NCBI RefSeq assembly: GCF_004340685.1
Contig: NZ_SLUN01000015.1
Span: 60,633-124,632 of the forward strand
Length of the DNA: 64,000 nt
Direction: 5' to 3'
Origin: Hydrogenispora ethanolica
GTDB taxonomy: Bacteria > Bacillota > UBA4882 > UBA8346
Below, one piece after another: positions 60,533 through 64,000 of this stretch (position 1 is the first letter of the stretch; each line of letters opens with the position of its first letter). A program made the translations under genes and the position numbers. The notes under the pieces are model-generated. The model was not told the DNA's origin, searched no databases, and saw nothing but the letters and a program-made list of their open reading frames with translations.

Positions 60533-62182
60533 ATGAAGATCATCATTATCGGCGCGGTGGCGGCCGGTACTTCGGCGGCAGCCAAGGCCAGGCGGAACGA
60601 TGAAGCCGCCGAAATCAAAATATTCGAGATGGACAGCGATATTTCCTATTCGGCCTGCGGGCTTCCTTATTTTATCGGGGCTGAGGTTGACGGCAGGGAA
60701 CAGTTGACGCCACGCAATGCGGCCTTTTTTAAAAGCAAATATAACGTGGATATCTTCACCGGCCATCAAGTGTTAGCCATCCGCCCGGACGGGAAAAGCA
60801 TTGCAGTGCGAAATCTGGCGACTTCCGAGGTTTTCACGGAAACCTACGATAAATTGGTGATTGCCACCGGCGCCACGCCGATTTTGCCGCCGATTGAGGG
60901 CATCGAAAAAGAGAACGTATTTGTGCTCAGAAACGTCAGGAGCGCCGACGCCATCAAAGATTATATCGACCGGTCCAAGCCGGAAAAGGCCTTGATCATC
61001 GGTTCCGGTTTCATCGGCTTGGAGATGGTGGAGAACCTGAAAACCTTGGGAATGGAAGTCACCGTGGTGGAGGCGGCGGACCATTTGATGAAGCCGCTCG
61101 ATAATGACGTAGCCGTCTATTTGCGCGATATTCTGCTGCAGCACGGGGTGCGGCTATATCTCAACGATGCGGTGCTGGCCCTGGAAGGGAATGGCTGGGT
61201 GGAGCAAGCGGTGCTTCAGAGCGGGGAAACCGTGCGTACGGATATGGTCATCGTAGCCGCGGGCATCCGTCCCAATGTGGAGCTCGCTCGGGAAGCCGGC
61301 GTGAAATTGGGCGTCAGCGGAGCGATTGCGGTCAACCCGCGGCTGGAAACCAGCGTGAAAGATATCTATGCTTGCGGGGATTGCGCCGAAAGCTATTCCG
61401 TGATCACCGGCCAGGCGTTATACCGGCCGTTGGGGTCGACTGCCAATAAGATGGGCCGGATCGCCGGCGATCAAATGACCGGCGGCGATCTGGAATTCCG
61501 GGGGATCCTGGGCACCGGGATCGTGAAGATCTTTGACGCCACGGTGGCCCAGACCGGCCTTACCGAACGGGAAGCGCTCCGGAATGGCTTTCACGTGGCG
61601 GTTTGCCACAATATTAAGCCGGATAAGCCGGAGTACTTCCATGGACAAGAGATGCTGATTAAGGCGGTGGCGGACCGGGAAAGCGGCAAGCTGCTCGGGG
61701 TGCAAATCATCGGCAAGTCGGGGGTGGATAAACGGATTGATGTCTTTGCGACTGCGCTGACCTTCGGCGCCAAGGTCCAGGATCTCTTCCACCTCGACCT
61801 GGCCTATGCTCCGCCGTTTTCGACGACCAAAGATCCGGTAATGTATACCGGAATGATTCTGACCAATGATATCGAACGGGGCAGGAAGCTTATCACTCCA
61901 CAAGAGCTTGCCGAGCGGGTTCGAAATAACGAAGCGATTACGGTGATTGATGCGCGGGCGTCGCAACAGTACCAACAGTCCCATCTCCCCGGAGCAATGA
62001 ATCTGCCACACGAAGTTTTAAGGGATTCCCTGGATGAGCTGGATAAGGAAAAGCTGACGGTTACCTACTGCAATAAAGGCGTTACCGGGAATGCCGCGCA
62101 AAACATATTGATCAACAAGGGGTTTAAGCGGGTTTATAATTTGTCGGGGGGACATAAAAATTATTTAAAGCAATCGCAATGA
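60533..62182 (+). CDS. CoA-disulfide reductase-like flavoprotein fused to a rhodanese domain
   Basis: A 549-residue pyridine-nucleotide disulfide reductase. FAD-binding IIIIGAVAAGTSAAAKARRN begins the protein. The single active-site Cys of the CoADR group is in SYSACGLPYFIG. NAD-binding GSGFIGLEMVENL and the second FAD motif IYACGDCAES follow. The last 90 residues form a rhodanese domain with its catalytic Cys in YCNKGVTGN. Such fusions reduce CoA persulfide/polysulfide. In this operon a link to sulfur or thioarsenic chemistry is inferred. ATG 60533 follows AGGGGGG. Confidence 0.9.
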   Translation: MKIIIIGAVAAGTSAAAKARRNDEAAEIKIFEMDSDISYSACGLPYFIGAEVDGREQLTPRNAAFFKSKYNVDIFTGHQVLAIRPDGKSIAVRNLATSEVFTETYDKLVIATGATPILPPIEGIEKENVFVLRNVRSADAIKDYIDRSKPEKALIIGSGFIGLEMVENLKTLGMEVTVVEAADHLMKPLDNDVAVYLRDILLQHGVRLYLNDAVLALEGNGWVEQAVLQSGETVRTDMVIVAAGIRPNVELAREAGVKLGVSGAIAVNPRLETSVKDIYACGDCAESYSVITGQALYRPLGSTANKMGRIAGDQMTGGDLEFRGILGTGIVKIFDATVAQTGLTEREALRNGFHVAVCHNIKPDKPEYFHGQEMLIKAVADRESGKLLGVQIIGKSGVDKRIDVFATALTFGAKVQDLFHLDLAYAPPFSTTKDPVMYTGMILTNDIERGRKLITPQELAERVRNNEAITVIDARASQQYQQSHLPGAMNLPHEVLRDSLDELDKEKLTVTYCNKGVTGNAAQNILINKGFKRVYNLSGGHKNYLKQSQ

Positions 62183-62250
62183 CTGCTGATCCAGTGGCTT
62201 GAGTTGTTGTTACAGCGTTTCTCTCGGCGGCTTAATGGATTGTTTTGCAT
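62161..62250 (-). CDS. Possible 29-residue peptide, convergent with the flavoprotein gene
   Basis: ATG at 62250 (minus strand) has GGGGGTGAA four bases upstream. The peptide is MQNNPLSRREKRCNNNSSHW plus nine residues including CDCF, basic with three Cys. It overlaps the last 22 bases of the flavoprotein gene. The only support is the ribosome binding site; no family is recognised. Confidence 0.25.
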   Translation of the reverse strand: MQNNPLSRREKRCNNNSSHWISSHCDCFK

Positions 62251-62302
62251 GATTTCACCCCCTTTTCGGATAATACGATTCCCTCTACTTGAGGAGAAAA
62301 AT

Positions 62303-62337
62303 ACGATACCACCTGGATTTTTACAGGTGGTATTTTT
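62303..62337. terminator. Bidirectional terminator after the arsenic operon
   Basis: ATACCACCT (62306-62314) pairs with AGGTGGTAT (62325-62333); Ts follow on the plus strand and A-rich sequence precedes it, so it can end transcription both ways. Confidence 0.75.
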
Positions 62338-62383
62338 ACGCCCGAATTTCAATAGGGGTATATGTTTTGCAAACTAACGCTCT

Positions 62384-62516
62384 TTAAAAGCCATGTGATA
62401 AAGTCTCTTTCCAAACGATTCGACCGGCAAGAGGATTTCAAAACGACTTTATCACTTGCTTTTCTGAGCTGTTGTGAACACCCCGAGCTTCGGACAGGCT
62501 GTTCACAACGCTTTTA
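62384..62516 (-). repeat. Dispersed palindromic repeat D, copy 4 (inverted)
   Basis: On the minus strand it starts at the catalase stop codon and reads AAAAGCGTTGTGAACAGCCT, GTTCACAACAGCTCAG, AAGCAAGTGATAAAGTCG and finally GACTTTATCACATGGCTTTT. The outer hairpin is GTTGTGAACAgcctg/GTTCACAAC. It could serve as the catalase terminator. Confidence 0.85.
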
Positions 62517-63170
62517 ATGAGGCGGATGGATATTGCTGAGGTCAAATGCCTGCCCGCCAGGGGTTGAAAGGTTAAAGTAAAGTTTGGAATCCCCGGTTAC
62601 ACCAAAGTCTCTGTTGGAACCGGTCTGTGCTACTTTCCCCAGCGCCTTCCGGAACAATTGGTTATGCGCTTCCTCGCGGTTAAGCAGGAAATCGATTGTC
62701 TGTCTCACCCCATTGTCATTAATCTGACGGTGAAGATACTCATAGACTACCTTGGCTCGCATCTCGGCGGCGATATCGGAGAGTAGGTCAGCAACAAGAT
62801 CGCCGGTCACATTGACGTAATCGGCGGTCCACGGGTGGCCGGAGGCATTGACGAGGCCGGGCGCCAGGCCGGTTAGGACATGGGTCTCGACTTCGCCGAT
62901 GGTGGCGTTATTTGCTTGAAGGTTCGATCCGTTAAGCTGCGTGATTAGCATGGAGACCATCTCCATATGGGAAAGTTCCTCGGCGCCAATATCCAGCATC
63001 ATATCCCGGATCTCGGGATCCACGACCCGAAAACTTTGGGAGATATATTGCATGGCGGCTTTTAGTTCGCCGTTGGCTCCTCCCAGTTGCTCTTGGAGCA
63101 TCGCTGCATAATTCGGGTTCGGCCGGTCGACTTTCACTTCATGAAGCGGCTTTTTATCGTGTTGGAACAT
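62514..63170 (-). CDS. Manganese catalase family protein (CotJC-like)
   Basis: A 218-residue dimanganese catalase. Ligand motifs of the ferritin-like fold are visible: GELKAAMQYISQSF (first Glu), GAEELSHMEMVSML (Glu and His), IAAEMRAKVVYEYL (Glu) and NREEAHNQLFRKAL (Glu/His). It is shorter than full catalases (about 270-300) and nearer to the spore-coat CotJC group, with a short C-terminal extension. It decomposes peroxide. The ATG at 63170 has GGGGTG upstream. The stop merges with repeat D copy 4. Confidence 0.88.
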   Translation of the reverse strand: MFQHDKKPLHEVKVDRPNPNYAAMLQEQLGGANGELKAAMQYISQSFRVVDPEIRDMMLDIGAEELSHMEMVSMLITQLNGSNLQANNATIGEVETHVLTGLAPGLVNASGHPWTADYVNVTGDLVADLLSDIAAEMRAKVVYEYLHRQINDNGVRQTIDFLLNREEAHNQLFRKALGKVAQTGSNRDFGVTGDSKLYFNLSTPGGQAFDLSNIHPPH

Positions 63171-63657
63171 AAATAGAATTCACCCCATTCTTGTTTTTCG
63201 CTTAAATTGTTTTGCAATTTAAATAGAATTATAGAATGATATTTTGGGAAAAAGAACCTATTTTTGGATCGACTGCAATGAAAAGGGCGACTTCTCCAAG
63301 CTTAAATCCATAAACAAGTGGTTTTGGGCCATGTACGATGCCTTTAGCACAGGTCTGCTAGGCCGGTACCCCCGCCGCAAGGGGCGAATGCCCCCTTGAC
63401 CCCCCACCCGCTCCTCCGAGTCGCGGGTCCCTCATGGAAGGAATTGCCGTCCGTGGCGGCGTTGCTTGGGGACGCTGCGACGGCGACGTCAGGCGATACG
63501 TCCCTGTATCGATGCCGCGCATCCGGCATCGTGCCGGAATATGAGCGAGATCCATTGCAGGACGAGTCATTCGTTTAAATAAGTGGAGAAACTGTCTGTC
63601 TATCCAACAAATCCTGACGAATCCTGGTCCCGACAATGGGGTCGGGTTCGATCCGAA
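63171..63657. other. Gene-free stretch with a GC-rich block
   Basis: 63171-63355 is AT-rich and probably carries the catalase promoter. 63360-63545 is abruptly GC-rich (CCGGTACCCCCGCCGC, then GACCCCCCACCCGCTC) with several short inverted repeats, such as CGATACGTCCCTGTATCG near 63494. No gene with start signals is supported there. It may be part of a dispersed repeat family. Confidence 0.4.
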
Positions 63658-63846
63658 ATGGGATGACGTTCATCGAAGCTTCCCGGAACCTTGGGGAAGC
63701 TTCCCGAAGATTTGTCGATGCTTCCCGGAGGATTCGTCCTCTTTCCCGAAGGTTTGGGGAAGCATCCCGAGGCTTTGGTCCTTTATCCCGGAACCTCGGG
63801 GATAGTTCCCGAAGGCTCCGGGATGCTAGGATGATCCTTGGGGAAG
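63658..63846. repeat. 21-bp phased tandem array R4
   Basis: Nine units of 21 bases, clearest from 63679 to 63825. Each begins near TTCCCG and ends in GGGGAAG, TCGATG, TCCTC or similar. The best unit has CTTCCC...GGGGAAG dyad ends. The sequence differs from arrays R1-R3 but the period and dyad layout are the same. A frame of 104 codons with Ser-Arg-Arg heptads is open across it but has no ribosome binding site. Confidence 0.85.
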
Positions 63847-64000
63847 AAAGGATCAGAAGATCCTATGAAAGGATCATGGGATCCCTTACAAGGATGAAGA
63901 CCATCCCTGATATGGAAGTGCCACGTCAAGCAAAATTTTTAAAAACCTAAAAAAGTTCGAACCAAACCAAGAGAACCTTGATAAAGATCCTCAAACTCAA

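Noticed and set aside
63636..63950. 104-codon frame with Ser-Arg-Arg heptads across array R4
   Set aside because: No ribosome binding site at the ATG; heptads are explained by the 21-bp period. A real peptide cannot be fully excluded.

Overview
The window comes from a motile, endospore-forming, Gram-positive bacterium of the Bacillota (clostridial type). It carries a long flagellar-chemotaxis operon ending in a SigD-family sigma factor gene, followed by division and early-sporulation genes (ftsQ, ftsZ, spoIIGA, sigE, sigG, spoIIR). TTG and GTG starts are frequent, and strong AGGAGG-type ribosome binding sites precede most genes. Coding DNA looks moderately GC-rich. I cannot name the species from the sequence alone.

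Layout. 1-2.9 kb: the end of an iron-type ABC importer, a PHP-domain gene relic and type I signal peptidase. 3.0-4.6 kb: a 34-unit 21-bp tandem array, a short-chain dehydrogenase relic and a TetR regulator. 4.7-36.5 kb: one essentially unidirectional flagellar/chemotaxis cluster (flgB-flgC-fliE-fliF-fliG-fliH-fliI-fliJ-motE-like-fliK-flgD-operon protein-flgE-flbD-motA-motB-fliL-fliM-fliY-cheY-fliO-fliP-fliQ-fliR-flhB-flhA-flhF-flhG-PilZ protein-cheA-cheW-cheC-cheD-sigD-fapA). It starts at a good SigD-type promoter, so the terminal sigma gene probably feeds back on its own operon. 36.6-43.8 kb: two small conserved proteins, ftsQ/divIB, ftsZ (no ftsA between them), then the spoIIGA-sigE-sigG-spoIIR module that switches on mother-cell and forespore programmes. 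44-51.7 kb: typA, a lone pstS, a PAP2 phosphatase, a membrane phosphoesterase, a zinc-ribbon/PH-like protein and a DUF523 protein.

51.7-54.1 kb is a patchwork: tRNA-Gly(TCC), tRNA-Arg(TCT), an integrase relic, a TNF/BclA-like domain protein, a detached tmRNA 3' end, an interrupted reading frame and a tiny YjcZ-like membrane peptide gene. 54.6-62.2 kb is an arsenic island in two units. The first is marR-arsM-small ORF-second methyltransferase. The second is arsR-arsD-arsA-acr3-CoA-disulfide-reductase/rhodanese. A manganese catalase and non-coding repeat DNA close the window.

The most unusual signal is non-coding. Four intergenic arrays (3.06-3.77, 25.43-25.66, 45.97-46.20 and 63.66-63.85 kb) all have an exact 21-bp period. 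Three share a CTTGAGTnACTCAAG-like dyad in each unit, and the fourth has the same architecture with another sequence. One array lies inside the flagellar operon between flhB and flhA. A second repeat family, about 130 bp with nested GTGATAAAGTC/GACTTTATCAC inverted repeats, occurs five times, mostly against the ends of genes.
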